Positions 35,401-43,467 of a stretch of DNA of 64,000 nucleotides are shown piece by piece (positions within the stretch are counted from its first letter, which is position 1; every line of letters starts with the position of its first letter). The stretch spans positions 124,001 to 188,000 of the forward strand of contig DASPLX010000036.1 of the NCBI GenBank assembly GCA_035627375.1, written 5' to 3'. A program made the position numbers and the translations under genes. The DNA comes from DASPLX01 sp035627375 (GTDB lineage: Bacteria; Pseudomonadota; Gammaproteobacteria; Burkholderiales; Burkholderiaceae_D). The notes beneath the pieces were generated by a model. The model saw only the letters and a list, made by a program, of their open reading frames with translations, was not told the origin of the DNA and did not search any database.

Positions 35401-36778
35401 GCGCCCTCAATTTTTGCGCCGCGCCGCCTTTTTCCACCAGGTCGCCGTCGGGCGAGTCGTACTGTCCGCCCGATCCCTGCGGGTTGAATGCCCAGAAGCC
35501 GGCGCTCGGAGAAGTGCTATAGGTCCAGTAGCTGCGGGCGTCGGGCTTGATGAAGCCGGTGGTGGTGCTGACGGCCGCGTTGCCGTCGGCGTCGGCCAGG
35601 AAGATCTCGCTCTGGCCGCTGACGATCGTGCGTCCGAACTTGTACTGCTTCAGGTTGCCCATCCAGCGCGGCTTGCCGCCGCCGTCGGGACGGAACACGC
35701 CCATGTAGATCTGGTTCAGATAGGTGCCTTGCGTATTCACGCTGACCGGCAAGCTGGCGGAGGTGAACACGCTGTTGACGGCCTGGATCTGGTTGAAGAT
35801 CTTGGTCAGCGCCGTCACGATCTCCTGCTCGCTGGTGGCGGCGAAATATTCGCCGCCGCCGACCTTGGCCATGCTCTTGAGCAGGTCGGTCTGGTCGGTG
35901 TCCTGATGATCCTTGTAGACGTCGATCGTAAACGTGACGATCTTGCCGTCGGCGCAGGTGCCGCCGGAACAGGGCGCCACGACGCCGGTGTCCTTCAGGT
36001 AGCGGGCCCATTCGTCGGCGTAGTTGTCCTTGGACGAGGAATAGATCTGCGTAGCGTTGAACGTGGATAGCGTGGGATCGCCGAGCGTGGTCGGATTCGG
36101 GCCATCGGTGCTCGGGAAGCCGTTGCCGATGAAAATAATGAAGTTCTTTGCACAGGGCGCGCTGGCCGAGAGCGGGCCGACATACTGGTCGGAGCCGGAA
36201 CTCGTGAAGGCGTTGCCGGTCAGGTTGCCCGCGGTATAGGGCGACACGCTATAGGAACCGTTGCCGGTGTAGTCGCGCTTGTCGTCGGCGTTGGAATAAC
36301 GCGTCGACGAACCGAAATATCGGTAGGTTTCATACAGCGCGTTGCTGTACTTGGTCTTGGCGGAACCGACCTTTTCCGTGGGCGAGTTGAAGTTCGGTTT
36401 GATGCCGTCGAGGATGGTCTGGATGCCGGTGCGGTTGGTCGAACTCATGTCGCGAATCGCGAAACGCAGGTAGCCGCCGTCGATCGACGACCCCGAACCT
36501 TCGGTAAACATCATCAGGCCGACGCGGACGTCGCTGGTCAAGGTGCTAAGCACCAGCTTGAGCGCGTTCAGTTCGGATTCGCCCTGCTTGCCGTCCTCCC
36601 AGCCCTGGTCGTTGCGAGCCCAGTTGGCGCTGTTGTCGATGATGATCAGGACGTTCGGCTTGTTGCCGGTGATGTCGGAGCCGCCCTGGAACAGGTCGAT
36701 GTCCTCCGCCGGCGCGGCAGCCGGAATCGCCAGGCTGGCCGCCAGGATCAGGTTTCGGGCTTTGTTCGAGAGTGCCAT
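32447..36778 (-). CDS. pilY1: Type IV pilus tip/assembly protein PilY1
   Basis: A 1443-aa exported protein. After a signal peptide (about residues 1-24) comes a von Willebrand A-like domain with a MIDAS-like D48-N49-S50-A51-N52 (DxSxN instead of DxSxS). A Thr/Ser-rich region (about residues 470-900) with repeated VTIAGA...EYNGT motifs follows, and then the C-terminal PilY1 beta-propeller, with a DTDNDGCID calcium-binding loop near residue 1165. PilY1 proteins act at the pilus tip in adhesion, retraction control and surface sensing. The inserted repeats make this one longer than the P. aeruginosa protein (about 1160 aa). It is the last pilin-cluster gene, 57 bp after pilX. Confidence 0.93.
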   Translation of the reverse strand: MALSNKARNLILAASLAIPAAAPAEDIDLFQGGSDITGNKPNVLIIIDNSANWARNDQGWEDGKQGESELNALKLVLSTLTSDVRVGLMMFTEGSGSSIDGGYLRFAIRDMSSTNRTGIQTILDGIKPNFNSPTEKVGSAKTKYSNALYETYRYFGSSTRYSNADDKRDYTGNGSYSVSPYTAGNLTGNAFTSSGSDQYVGPLSASAPCAKNFIIFIGNGFPSTDGPNPTTLGDPTLSTFNATQIYSSSKDNYADEWARYLKDTGVVAPCSGGTCADGKIVTFTIDVYKDHQDTDQTDLLKSMAKVGGGEYFAATSEQEIVTALTKIFNQIQAVNSVFTSASLPVSVNTQGTYLNQIYMGVFRPDGGGKPRWMGNLKQYKFGRTIVSGQSEIFLADADGNAAVSTTTGFIKPDARSYWTYSTSPSAGFWAFNPQGSGGQYDSPDGDLVEKGGAAQKLRALGPTDRTVYTCTPACTANSTPSAFATTNASLVSALTGTSSSVTLTRAGPTVTGTTATDLVLNSPTDTVTISGANVAEYNGTWTVTKGTGNTFTFTIVETPDTPATTSSAMTVSSGSSVSQTVSAGNMTYSNGVVTVHLPAHGFANNQSVTIAGADVSAAMSSATEKCTGWTSTATCEYNGTFTITKLDANNFTYSPPSTNFGKNITYTTTVTPPETFTTPLGTATISCKKGSGATTYNVNITSMTRVTGTGTKTVTAILDSGASMSDCDSTLTVGNGSGDVQSFSISSSAAENGINGTHTPISAGTTCASGQARAVCFNVTVTSTSTPSSTTTIVPASPATGTITATGIPTRTVTSITRTDGNASNIATVTVTTDGDHNFGSQSSVTIAGATQTEYNGTKTTSSNSLAFPTTNTITYTLTTGPTASATGTAAKGSTVEPNALINWVRGVDNKEDENVNGSLTDVRASIHGDVLHSRPVVINYGDSSYGVVAFYGSNDGTLRAVKAGQASSDGTEKWAFVAPEHYSTLSRLYTNSPVIKFPNTSMSISPTPTKRNYFFDGNIGVFQTADLATTHLYVAMRRGGRFLYAFDVSNPDAPKFLWKKGDTDTGYSELGQTWSEPKVAILKKTAGTACSATNAASYTRALIFGAGYDATEEDKDNQGTSGVVRSPTMGRGVFVVNASDGSVIKLLQPSDTKKYSFPADVTMLDTDNDGCIDRLYAVDTGANLFRMDIGDVDSDNWKVYKLARLGDVGDNGGSDDRKFLYAPDVALSYIAGQQTAFVAVGSGDREDPRSTAVANRFYVVKDTVATDTTPSSVTALVESDLTKVTDFNPNTTDITASVIAGSDFKGWRLEYESGEKSVNAPLIVAGVVYFGTNLPKEASNQCTPNLGTARGYAVNLLSGTSAYGDRNADGSYTVSDLYTNFVGGGLPPSPVSGAVKLDDGSIKRFIIGGGCGSTGSAIEGCEVEANPSSNRNRVYWYFKKDQ

Positions 36779-36835
36779 GACACACCTCCGCTGTATTGAA
36801 TCTTGTCGATATTCTTAAGGGCGCCGTTCGTCGCT

Positions 36836-37414
36836 TCAGATAGCGCAGCGCTTGGTGGCGTCGTTCCGATAGGCGTCCGCGAGGATGCGGTCCATGCGCA
36901 GGCTGGCGCCTTCGATGAGCTGTACCTTGGTATTGGTATAGCTGTCGTCGACCGATGCCGTCACTTGCCAGGTCACCTTGGCGCAATCCGACGGCGCGCT
37001 GGAAGTATGCTGGCCCATGATGCCCGAATTGGTTTTCGCCGCCGACGTGATGCAGGCGCGGTCGTCCGCCTTGGTCACGTCGAGATCGGAGGCGGCGATC
37101 GTCACCGAAGACTTGATGCAGGGAGCGGTCAGCGTGACCGGATAGCTGGCGCCGTTGACGGTCACGTTCATGGAGGTCGGCGCCGTCGTCGGGTCGATCA
37201 GATAGCTGCCCTTGCTCCACACCTGGTTGACGGCCGATTGCGCCGCGCTGGTTGCTTCCTTCTGATATTGCATGTTGCCGACGATCTTCAGATTGCCGGT
37301 GCTCATGTTGATCGCCGCCAGCGCCAGCAAGGTCATCAAGACCAGCATGATCAATCCGACGATCAGCGTGGCGCCGTCCTGCCGCGATGCCGGCGCGTGG
37401 ATGGTCGATCTCAT
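36836..37414 (-). CDS. pilX: Type IV pilus minor pilin PilX
   Basis: A 192-aa minor pilin. The N-terminus RQDGATLIVGLIMLVLMTLLALAAINMS has the PilX-type prepilin cleavage site (after G) and hydrophobic helix. A cysteine-containing C-terminal domain follows. Its ATG overlaps the pilW stop by four bases (ATGA). It sits between pilW and pilY1 as in other type IV pilus minor-pilin operons. It should be processed by the prepilin peptidase and help prime pilus assembly with PilV, PilW, FimT and PilY1. Confidence 0.9.
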   Translation of the reverse strand: MRSTIHAPASRQDGATLIVGLIMLVLMTLLALAAINMSTGNLKIVGNMQYQKEATSAAQSAVNQVWSKGSYLIDPTTAPTSMNVTVNGASYPVTLTAPCIKSSVTIAASDLDVTKADDRACITSAAKTNSGIMGQHTSSAPSDCAKVTWQVTASVDDSYTNTKVQLIEGASLRMDRILADAYRNDATKRCAI

Positions 37415-38583
37415 GAGCTTCTCCTGCCCGCGATATTGGTGGCCCTGGCCGTCGCGGAGTAGACGTGGCGCTTGTAGTTGTCGTTGAACGGCGTTCCCGA
37501 GAGGGCGGTACCGGCCGAATTCAGGCTGTAGGTCTTTGTGTCGGTGTAGCCGAGCGTCTTGTCGGTATTGCGCGCCAGCAGGAAGATCTTGACGGCGACG
37601 ACGTTTGCCCAGTCGGCGGCCGCGGGCGCCGTCTTGTAGGCATCGGGCACGCCGTCGCCGACGGACGGGCTGGAATCGACGCCGTATTCGAGCTGCAGAT
37701 TCTCGATGCCTTCGGCGATCGGCTTGATGACGAAGGAGCCGCAGCTGGCGGTCGTGGTGGCGGTGCAAGAGGTCGTGGCCGGCGTCAATTCCGCCATCTT
37801 CAGCGTCGGGATGCCGTCGCCGGACCCGCTGCAGTCGTTGCAGCTGGCGACGTAGAAAATGTTGACGACATATTTGCGCACCGGGCTGAATCCGCCGTTC
37901 AGACAGCTGAGCGGCGTGCCGGCCGGCTTGATGGTATGGGAAGTGAATTGCGTGTTGTCGTGGTCCATCACGAACGCGAATTCGCTCGGCGTATCCGAGC
38001 AGTTCGACACCTGCAGGTAATAGCCGTTGTTCAGGGAGGCATAGGTGGCATCGTTGGTGCCGTCGCCGTTGGTGTCGATGCTGGCGTCGGCGGTGCCGTC
38101 CTCGTTGACGTCGATCTTGATCGGCGTGGTGCCGGCGCGGCGGACGACCAGGATATCGGTGCCGGTCTTGCGGTTAGCGAGGCAGGTCGGCGTGGTGTCG
38201 CTTTCCGTATAGCCCTGCAGTCCGACCGGAACGTTCGGCGTGCCGCTGGAGTTCCAGCGATAGGTGCCGGCCGCGAATCCCATTTCCTCGAGAATCACGG
38301 CGCATGGATTCGGCGTGGTCCAGGTGATGACGGTGGGCGGCAGGTATTCTCCGTAGAAGCCGGCGAGCTGGATTTCCTGGACCATCGACTCGATCGCGAA
38401 ACGGCCGTTCTCGATCTGGACGCTGTTCTTGGCGAGCTCGTCGCGCGACTGCATGTTCGATACCAGGATCATGCTGAGTCCCGTCATCAGGATCAGGCCG
38501 ATCGCGCTGGCGATCATCAGTTCGACCATCGAGAAGCCGCGCTCGCGCTTGCGTCTTCCTGCCGGCGATTTGCTGGGTTTCAT
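37411..38583 (-). CDS. pilW: Type IV pilus minor pilin PilW
   Basis: A 390-aa minor pilin with prepilin motif RERGFSMVELMIASAIGLIL (cleavage after G). The large C-terminal domain contains several Cys pairs and calcium-like loops (DVNEDGTAD and DTNGDGTND). ATG 38583 is chosen because it gives a normal 22-residue basic leader; longer in-frame starts would run into pilV. It is 20 bp downstream of pilV and coupled to pilX by ATGA. Length is in the upper part of the PilW range. Confidence 0.9.
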   Translation of the reverse strand: MKPSKSPAGRRKRERGFSMVELMIASAIGLILMTGLSMILVSNMQSRDELAKNSVQIENGRFAIESMVQEIQLAGFYGEYLPPTVITWTTPNPCAVILEEMGFAAGTYRWNSSGTPNVPVGLQGYTESDTTPTCLANRKTGTDILVVRRAGTTPIKIDVNEDGTADASIDTNGDGTNDATYASLNNGYYLQVSNCSDTPSEFAFVMDHDNTQFTSHTIKPAGTPLSCLNGGFSPVRKYVVNIFYVASCNDCSGSGDGIPTLKMAELTPATTSCTATTTASCGSFVIKPIAEGIENLQLEYGVDSSPSVGDGVPDAYKTAPAAADWANVVAVKIFLLARNTDKTLGYTDTKTYSLNSAGTALSGTPFNDNYKRHVYSATARATNIAGRRSS

Positions 38584-38603
38584 GTCACGCTCGCTGAAAA
38601 GGG

Positions 38604-39176
38604 TTAGCTGGCCGCGAGATCGGCGACCCGGACCACCGTGGTCACCGCGCGCCGCGTGTTGTCGGCGTCGTACAGGCCGCTGCCGCAGGTGGTGGCGGGA
38701 GCGGAAGTGGCGGATTGCCCTTGCCATACCACCGAGACCAGGTATTCGGTTCCGGCCGTGGTTTCCTGGATGCAGCCGCGGGCGTCGATCATCGCCCCCT
38801 GATTGCTGCCGCCGCTGGTCTTCTCGGAGGCACCCTTGACGGCTTTGCTCCATTCGCACTTGTCGATGGAGGCGCGCGTCGTCAGCGAGGTGCAATCGGC
38901 GCTATCGGTCGCGCCGGTGCCCAGCGGGTCGGTGGTCTTGTAGCCGGCGATGTCCGCGGTGTTGTTTTCCATCCGGCTGACCATGTCCGCGAGCAGGATC
39001 AGCGCCTGGCCGCGCTGATACGATTCGAACTCGGCCGTATACGCCTTGGCCTGCAGGGCCGCCAGGCCGAGCAGGCCGAAGCTCATGATGATGATGGTCA
39101 TGAGGACTTCCAGCAGCGAGGTGCCGCGGCTGCCCGCCGGAATGCGCCATCCGGCGCTCACATAGCGTGGGTTCAT
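38604..39176 (-). CDS. pilV: Type IV pilus minor pilin PilV
   Basis: A 190-aa minor pilin. The leader MNPRYVSAGWRIPAGSRG is followed by TSLLEVLMTIIIMSFGLLGLAALQ, a PilV-type class III signal (cleavage after the G before T). The Cys-containing C-terminal part includes CIQETTAGTEYLVSVVWQG, a pattern common to PilV proteins. ATG 39176 overlaps the fimT stop (ATGA), so it is translationally coupled to fimT. The order fimT-pilV-pilW-pilX-pilY1 matches other minor-pilin operons. Confidence 0.9.
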   Translation of the reverse strand: MNPRYVSAGWRIPAGSRGTSLLEVLMTIIIMSFGLLGLAALQAKAYTAEFESYQRGQALILLADMVSRMENNTADIAGYKTTDPLGTGATDSADCTSLTTRASIDKCEWSKAVKGASEKTSGGSNQGAMIDARGCIQETTAGTEYLVSVVWQGQSATSAPATTCGSGLYDADNTRRAVTTVVRVADLAAS

Positions 39177-39646
39177 GAACAGCTCCCGAGTTTGCTGACC
39201 GGTTGGCCGATCAGGTTGACCTTGACGCAGCGCGACTGCACGGTGGAGCCGGAGTCGGAATCGCTGAGCTGGAAACTGGATTCGGCGCCGGTCGTGGTGC
39301 GCCCGTTCCGGTCGTAGACAAGCGTGGTCGGGCCGGTGATCGTGATCTTGGAGTAGGCAGCCTGCGTCCTGATCGTGCCGCCCGAGCCGGACACCGTCCA
39401 GCCGTCGGCCCAATTGCTGGTGCTGACCGGGGTGATCGTGACGTTGCCGTTCTGCTTGATCGCCTCGCTGCGGGCCAGCGTCAGGTTGGTCACGAGATCG
39501 AAACTGGCGGTCTTGAGCCGTTGCGAAGTGATCAGGTTCTTGAAGGAGGGGGCGGCAAGAACCGTCAGCACGGCGGCGATCGTCAGGGTGACGATCACCT
39601 CGATCAGCGTGAAGCCGGCGGAACGTTGGTGAGGAAGGCGGGCCAT
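39173..39646 (-). CDS. fimT: GspH/FimT-family minor pseudopilin
   Basis: A 157-aa pseudopilin: MARLPHQRSAGFTLIEVIVTLTIAAVL gives a short leader with cleavage after G and Glu at +5. The C-terminal domain is of the GspH/FimT type, with the pattern LTLARSEAIKQNGNVTI strongly conserved in that family. It is 18 bp downstream of pilE and overlaps pilV by four bases. Some FimT proteins bind DNA during natural transformation; that role is possible but not shown here. Confidence 0.9.
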   Translation of the reverse strand: MARLPHQRSAGFTLIEVIVTLTIAAVLTVLAAPSFKNLITSQRLKTASFDLVTNLTLARSEAIKQNGNVTITPVSTSNWADGWTVSGSGGTIRTQAAYSKITITGPTTLVYDRNGRTTTGAESSFQLSDSDSGSTVQSRCVKVNLIGQPVSKLGSCS

Positions 39647-39664
39647 GATGTGCGGACGCGGCGA

Positions 39665-40078
39665 CTACCACTTGTCGGCCGGCGTCTTTGCTCCAGTGTT
39701 ATCGAGGGTCAGCGTGCCATCGCCGGCCTGGACCGTGCCGCTGATCGGCACGGCCTGGATCAGGTAAGTGCGTCCGTTGCCGCCGACATGCGCCACCGAC
39801 ATCGTGTAGTACTTGCTGACTTCGGCCGGCACGGTGAGATTGAGGCCGCTCGAACCGAAGGCGTCGTTGTTGGCGGCTTGCGCATAACTGCGGGCGTCCA
39901 GCAGGTATTGCTCCTGGCGGTTGGCGACGTTGAGCATGAAAGACTTCGCCACCGCCCGATTCGATTTGACGATGTGCCCCGTGTACATCGGGTAGGCGAT
40001 CGCGGCCAGAATGCCGACGACGGCGACCGTTACCATCAATTCGATCAGGGTGAAACCTTGCTGGCGATTTGTTTTCAC
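39665..40078 (-). CDS. pilE: Type IV minor pilin PilE-like
   Basis: A 137-aa pilin, first in the cluster. With a GTG start at 40078 the protein begins MKTNRQQGFTLIELMVTVAVVGILAAIAYP, a textbook class III leader with cleavage after G and Glu at +5. CGGAGAGCCAC before the GTG provides a Shine-Dalgarno sequence at a good distance; the upstream ATG at 40153 would add 25 unrelated residues. The C-terminus lacks the disulfide-loop cysteines of major pilins, so it is probably the PilE-type minor pilin that links to PilVWX, not the main fibre subunit. Confidence 0.88.
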   Translation of the reverse strand: MKTNRQQGFTLIELMVTVAVVGILAAIAYPMYTGHIVKSNRAVAKSFMLNVANRQEQYLLDARSYAQAANNDAFGSSGLNLTVPAEVSKYYTMSVAHVGGNGRTYLIQAVPISGTVQAGDGTLTLDNTGAKTPADKW

Positions 40079-40142
40079 GTGGCTCTCCGTTTCGCGGGCG
40101 TTGCGCCGAACCGAAAGATGTCCGGCAGGAATGGATGCCATC

Positions 40143-40170
40143 AGCATATCCAAGCGATATATGTTGGCAA
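40143..40170 (-). promoter_or_regulatory. Candidate pilE operon promoter
   Basis: On the minus strand TTGCCA (plus-strand 40165-40170), a 16-bp spacer and TATGCT (40143-40148) make a sigma70-type promoter with a start near 40136, about 58 nt before the pilE GTG. Confidence 0.5.
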
Positions 40171-40265
40171 CTTGTTCCCGACGGCAGGTTTGTTTCGAAG
40201 AATGAACGGTAGGAACCCTGCAAAAACGGCAATTTCGCGGGCCATCCGGACGCCGCGCGATTACA

Positions 40266-41261
40266 ATGGCGCCGATGAATGCCTCTGCTTCTTTCTCGAA
40301 TCTGACGCCAGATATCGTCCTCGACGCGCTCGATGCCGCCGATCTGCGCAGCGACGGCCGCCTGCTGGCGCTGAACAGCTATGAAAATCGCGTCTACCAG
40401 GTGGGCATGGAAGACGGGCCGCCGCTGGTGGCGAAGTTCTACCGCCCGCAACGCTGGTCGAACGAAGCCATCCTCGAGGAACACGCGTTCGCGCGGCTCC
40501 TGGCCGAGCGCGAGATCCCGGTCGTGCCGCCGCTGGCGCTTGCCGCCGGCGCGACGCTGCACGAGTACCGGGGATTCCGGTTCGCGGTATTCGAGCGGCG
40601 CGGCGGCCGGGCGCCGAACCTGGAAGACAGCGCGACGCTCGAATGGATGGGGCGCTTCATCGGCCGCATCCATGCCGTCGGCGCCCTCGAACCCTTCGCC
40701 GCCCGCCCCGCGCTCGATATCGCCGGCTTCGGCGAAGAGCCTTGCGCCTACCTGCTGGACCAAGGGTTCATTCCCGGCGACTTGACCGAAGCCTATCGCA
40801 GCGTGGCGCTGCAAGCGCTCGACGGCGTGCGGCGCTGTTACGAGCGGGCGGGAGAGCCGGGTTTGCTGCGCCTGCACGGCGATTGCCACGGCGGCAACGT
40901 ATTGTGGACCGACGCCGGCCCGCATTTCGTCGATTTCGACGACAGCCGCATGGGGCCGGCCGTGCAGGATTTGTGGATGCTGCTGTCCGGCAGTCGCGCC
41001 GACATGGCGCGCCAGCTATCGGACATCCTGGCCGGTTACGAGGATTTCCGTGAATTCGATCCGCGCGAACTGTTCCTGATCGAAGCCTTGCGCACGCTGC
41101 GCCTGATGCATTATTCGGCCTGGCTGGCGCGGCGCTGGGACGATCCGGCTTTTCCGGCCGCTTTCCCCTGGTTCAATACCCAGCGTTACTGGCAGGACCG
41201 GATTCTCGAGTTGCGCGAGCAGGTCGCCCTGATGGACGAGCCGCCGTTGTGGCCGGTGTGA
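40266..41261 (+). CDS. srkA: Stress response serine/threonine kinase SrkA (YihE-type)
   Basis: A 331-aa protein kinase-like (APH/choline-kinase fold) enzyme. The nucleotide-binding region LLALNSYENRVYQVGMEDG is followed by the Lys of LVAKFYRP, the catalytic loop HGDCHGGNVLW (H204 onward) and the metal-binding FVDFDDSRMGP. The C-terminal LIEALRTLRLMHYSAWLARRW is typical of SrkA. E. coli SrkA protects cells from stress-induced death. Two start codons are possible: ATG 40266, or ATG 40275 lying seven bases after a TACAAT. No ribosome-binding site supports either. It is divergent from pilE. Confidence 0.93.
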   Translation: MAPMNASASFSNLTPDIVLDALDAADLRSDGRLLALNSYENRVYQVGMEDGPPLVAKFYRPQRWSNEAILEEHAFARLLAEREIPVVPPLALAAGATLHEYRGFRFAVFERRGGRAPNLEDSATLEWMGRFIGRIHAVGALEPFAARPALDIAGFGEEPCAYLLDQGFIPGDLTEAYRSVALQALDGVRRCYERAGEPGLLRLHGDCHGGNVLWTDAGPHFVDFDDSRMGPAVQDLWMLLSGSRADMARQLSDILAGYEDFREFDPRELFLIEALRTLRLMHYSAWLARRWDDPAFPAAFPWFNTQRYWQDRILELREQVALMDEPPLWPV

Positions 41262-41270
41262 TCGTTCCGC

Positions 41271-41609
41271 TCAGATTTTCTGGGCCGCGGCCGCGAGCCG
41301 GTCGAGCGCCTCGATGATCCTGTCGATCGACGCAGCGCCGTTGGCGATCAGCACAGTGCGCTCGATCGCCGCGTCGCGCGCCTCCGGCGAAAAATAGGAC
41401 AGCAGATAGTCGCCGTTCTCGGTGCCGCGCACGCCGCGGCCGTCGTCCTTCGGCAGGCGCCGCACGTACCAGACGCCGAATCCGTTCGCCTCTTCGCAAC
41501 AATATACTTCGACGTAATGGTGCGGCCCGAGCGGATGCTGTTCGGGATCGGTATGCCAGACGATCTTGCGCCACAGGTGATTCTTCTTCGACTCCGGAAC
41601 CATGTCCAT
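41271..41609 (-). CDS. Conserved-looking hypothetical protein of 112 aa
   Basis: I do not recognise the family. The 112-aa protein is soluble, with no signal peptide or membrane segment. Its first half is rich in His, Trp and Tyr (HLWRKIVWHTDPEQHPLGPHHYVEVYCCEE), and its second half is an amphipathic helix region (RDAAIERTVLIANGAASIDRIIEALDRLAAAAQ). A CC pair and several His could bind metal, but this is speculation. GGAGGATAGCC before the ATG is a good ribosome-binding site and supports a real gene. It is convergent with srkA and 23 bp downstream of the Lrp-family gene on the same strand, possibly co-transcribed with it. Confidence 0.7.
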   Translation of the reverse strand: MDMVPESKKNHLWRKIVWHTDPEQHPLGPHHYVEVYCCEEANGFGVWYVRRLPKDDGRGVRGTENGDYLLSYFSPEARDAAIERTVLIANGAASIDRIIEALDRLAAAAQKI

Positions 41610-41632
41610 CGGCTATCCTCCTGGGCCACAGT

Positions 41633-42079
41633 TTAAATCGGACTGCGATCGATGCGCTTGGTCAGGATGATCGAGGTCGAGGTCTGCCGCACGCCGTCGA
41701 TCGTGCCGATCTGGTCGAGCAAGCGATCCAGCTCCGCGGTCGACTGGCAGCGCAGCGTCAGCATGTAATCGATCGTGCCGCTGACAGCGCAGAGCGTTTC
41801 CACCTCCGCCATCGTTTGCATGATCCTGACGAAGTTGGCGGCGCTGCGCGGATCGATCGAAATTCCCACATAAGCGCGTACGGCGGGTTGATACAGCTCA
41901 TTGTTCAGCCGCACGCCGTAGCCTGCGATGATGCCTTTCTTCTCCAAGCCTTGAATACGCGCGATCGCCGTGGTGCGGGCGATCGAGACCTTCTTCGCGA
42001 TCGTCGTGACCGGCGTGCGCGCGTCATCCATCAGCAGCGCGAGGATTTTGTTGTCGATTTCGTCCAGGTTGGCATTCAT
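41633..42079 (-). CDS. Lrp/AsnC-family transcriptional regulator
   Basis: A 148-aa regulator with an N-terminal helix-turn-helix (LDEIDNKILALLMDDARTPVTTIAKKVSIARTTAIARIQGLEKKG) and a C-terminal RAM ligand-binding domain. Lrp-family proteins sense amino acids as octamers. It is divergent from the lysine 6-dehydrogenase-like gene with a 175-bp AT-rich gap containing an inverted repeat. The natural inference is control of the lysine catabolic genes with lysine or a pathway intermediate as effector. That ligand assignment is not shown by the sequence. Confidence 0.92.
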   Translation of the reverse strand: MNANLDEIDNKILALLMDDARTPVTTIAKKVSIARTTAIARIQGLEKKGIIAGYGVRLNNELYQPAVRAYVGISIDPRSAANFVRIMQTMAEVETLCAVSGTIDYMLTLRCQSTAELDRLLDQIGTIDGVRQTSTSIILTKRIDRSPI

Positions 42080-42107
42080 GAGGTCGATTTGTAGTATTTA
42101 CTGGTCA

Positions 42108-42130
42108 AATTGTATTGAATGGATACATTA
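42108..42130. promoter_or_regulatory. Inverted repeat in the Lrp-lysine dehydrogenase intergenic region
   Basis: TGTAT (42111-42115) and ATACA (42123-42127) around a 7-bp spacer form a dyad, extendable with one mismatch (ATTGTAT...ATACATT). It lies about 30 bp from the Lrp-family start in an AT-rich tract, a plausible Lrp-type site. Confidence 0.5.
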
Positions 42131-42254
42131 TGACGGCATTTTAATATCTATTATCTGACAACGACAATATTTACACTCTTTCCCGTTCGCACGCCCAAGC
42201 AAATAAAGCGGCGCGCACAGCATCCACCAATCCAGACATTCGCGGGAGAGAAAC

Positions 42255-43349
42255 ATGAAAAAGACCAAACTGATTCTTCTGGGCGCAGGCAAGATCGGCG
42301 ACGCCATCCTCAATCTGCTGTCCCATACCGGCGACTATGAGCTGACCGTCGCGGACCGCGATCCGAAGCGCATGGAGTACGTGCAGCAGGCCGGCTTTCC
42401 GAACGTTCGTTGCGTGCAAGCCGACCTGGCCGACGCCAATGCCGTCGCCGAACTGATCAGCGGCCATGACGTCACCTTGTCCGCCTGCCCGTACTTCCTG
42501 ACCCCGATCATCGCCGCCGCCGCCAAGAAGGCCAAGTCGCATTATTTCGACCTGACCGAAGACGTGGAAAGCACGCGCGTCGTCAAGCAGCTGGCCGTGG
42601 GCGCCGAAACCGCCTTCGTCCCGCAGTGCGGCCTGGCCCCGGGCTTCATCTCGATCGTCGCCAACGATGTCGCCAAGCGCTTCGACAAGCTGCGCGACGT
42701 GAACATGCGCGTCGGCGCGCTGCCGACCTTCCCGAGCAACGCGCTCAAATACAACCTGACGTGGTCCACCGACGGTTTGATCAACGAATACTGCAATCCG
42801 TGCGAGGCGATCGTCGACGGCAAGCTGCGCGAGACCGCGCCGCTGGAGGAAGTCGAGCACTTCTCGCTGGACGGCATCGATTATGAAGCCTTCAACACCT
42901 CCGGCGGCCTCGGCACGCTGTGCGAAAGCCTCGAAGGCAAGGTGCAAAACCTGAACTACAAGACAGTTCGCTATCCGGGCCATCGCGATATCATCAAGAT
43001 GCTCGTGCGCGACCTCCAGCTCGGCCAGCTCGATCGCCGTCCGATCCTCAAGGAAGTGATGGAAACCGCGATCCCGATCACCAAGCAAGACGTCGTGCTG
43101 GTGTTCGTGACCGTGACCGGCATGCGCGAAGGCCGCCTCGAGCAGGAATCCTATGCGAAGAAGATCTACAGCCAGAAGGTCAACGGCCAATTGCTGTCCG
43201 CGATCCAGTTGACTACGGCTTCCGGCATCTGCACCATGGTGGATTTGCTCGTGCAGGGCAAACTGCCGAACAACGGTTTCGTGCGCCAGGAGCAGACCAA
43301 GCTGGACGACTTCCTGGCGAACCGTTTCGGTCAGTACTACGCTGCATAA
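42255..43349 (+). CDS. Saccharopine dehydrogenase-family enzyme, probable L-lysine 6-dehydrogenase
   Basis: A 364-aa NAD(P)-dependent dehydrogenase. The Rossmann motif GAGKIG is at residues 10-15, followed by VADRDPKR, the acidic end of the nucleotide site. The C-terminal catalytic domain contains QCGLAPGF, NPCEAIVDGKL and EAFNTSGGLGTLCE, segments shared with lysine 6-dehydrogenases. The next gene encodes an ALDH7 enzyme for the expected product (2-aminoadipate 6-semialdehyde/piperideine-6-carboxylate). The reaction is inferred from family and neighbour; saccharopine or another amino acid substrate is the alternative. A good ribosome-binding site (GGGAGAG) precedes the ATG. An Lrp-family gene is divergent. 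Confidence 0.82.
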   Translation: MKKTKLILLGAGKIGDAILNLLSHTGDYELTVADRDPKRMEYVQQAGFPNVRCVQADLADANAVAELISGHDVTLSACPYFLTPIIAAAAKKAKSHYFDLTEDVESTRVVKQLAVGAETAFVPQCGLAPGFISIVANDVAKRFDKLRDVNMRVGALPTFPSNALKYNLTWSTDGLINEYCNPCEAIVDGKLRETAPLEEVEHFSLDGIDYEAFNTSGGLGTLCESLEGKVQNLNYKTVRYPGHRDIIKMLVRDLQLGQLDRRPILKEVMETAIPITKQDVVLVFVTVTGMREGRLEQESYAKKIYSQKVNGQLLSAIQLTTASGICTMVDLLVQGKLPNNGFVRQEQTKLDDFLANRFGQYYAA

Positions 43350-43379
43350 AAGCAAGCGCATTTGCGGGAAAGAGAGGGG

Positions 43380-43427
43380 CGGTAAGCCCGGGGCGTGCAG
43401 GCTTAAGCACTGGCGCCAGCCTTACCG
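43380..43427 (+). other. Structured spacer between the lysine dehydrogenase-like gene and the ALDH7 gene
   Basis: The 118-bp gap contains CGGTAAG (43380-43386) and CTTACCG (43421-43427), enclosing two short perfect palindromes, GCTTAAGC (43401-43408) and CTGGCGCCAG (43410-43419). The RNA could fold into a branched hairpin; no T run follows, so it is not a terminator. Confidence 0.45.
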
Positions 43428-43467
43428 GCCGTCTCCGTCCCCGACTGACTAAGACAGGAGAGAAGAG

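Noticed and set aside
31793..36070. A 1425-codon open frame on the plus strand, antisense to pilY1
   Set aside because: It is a shadow of the GC-rich, strongly third-position-biased pilY1 gene: low-complexity Arg/Gly/Ala composition, no recognisable domain, and it crosses pilY1 and the TonB-like gene.
40120..40140. A TGGC...TGC element upstream of pilE resembling a sigma54 promoter
   Set aside because: The GG-to-GC spacing is one base too long for sigma54; a sigma70-type promoter nearby fits better.
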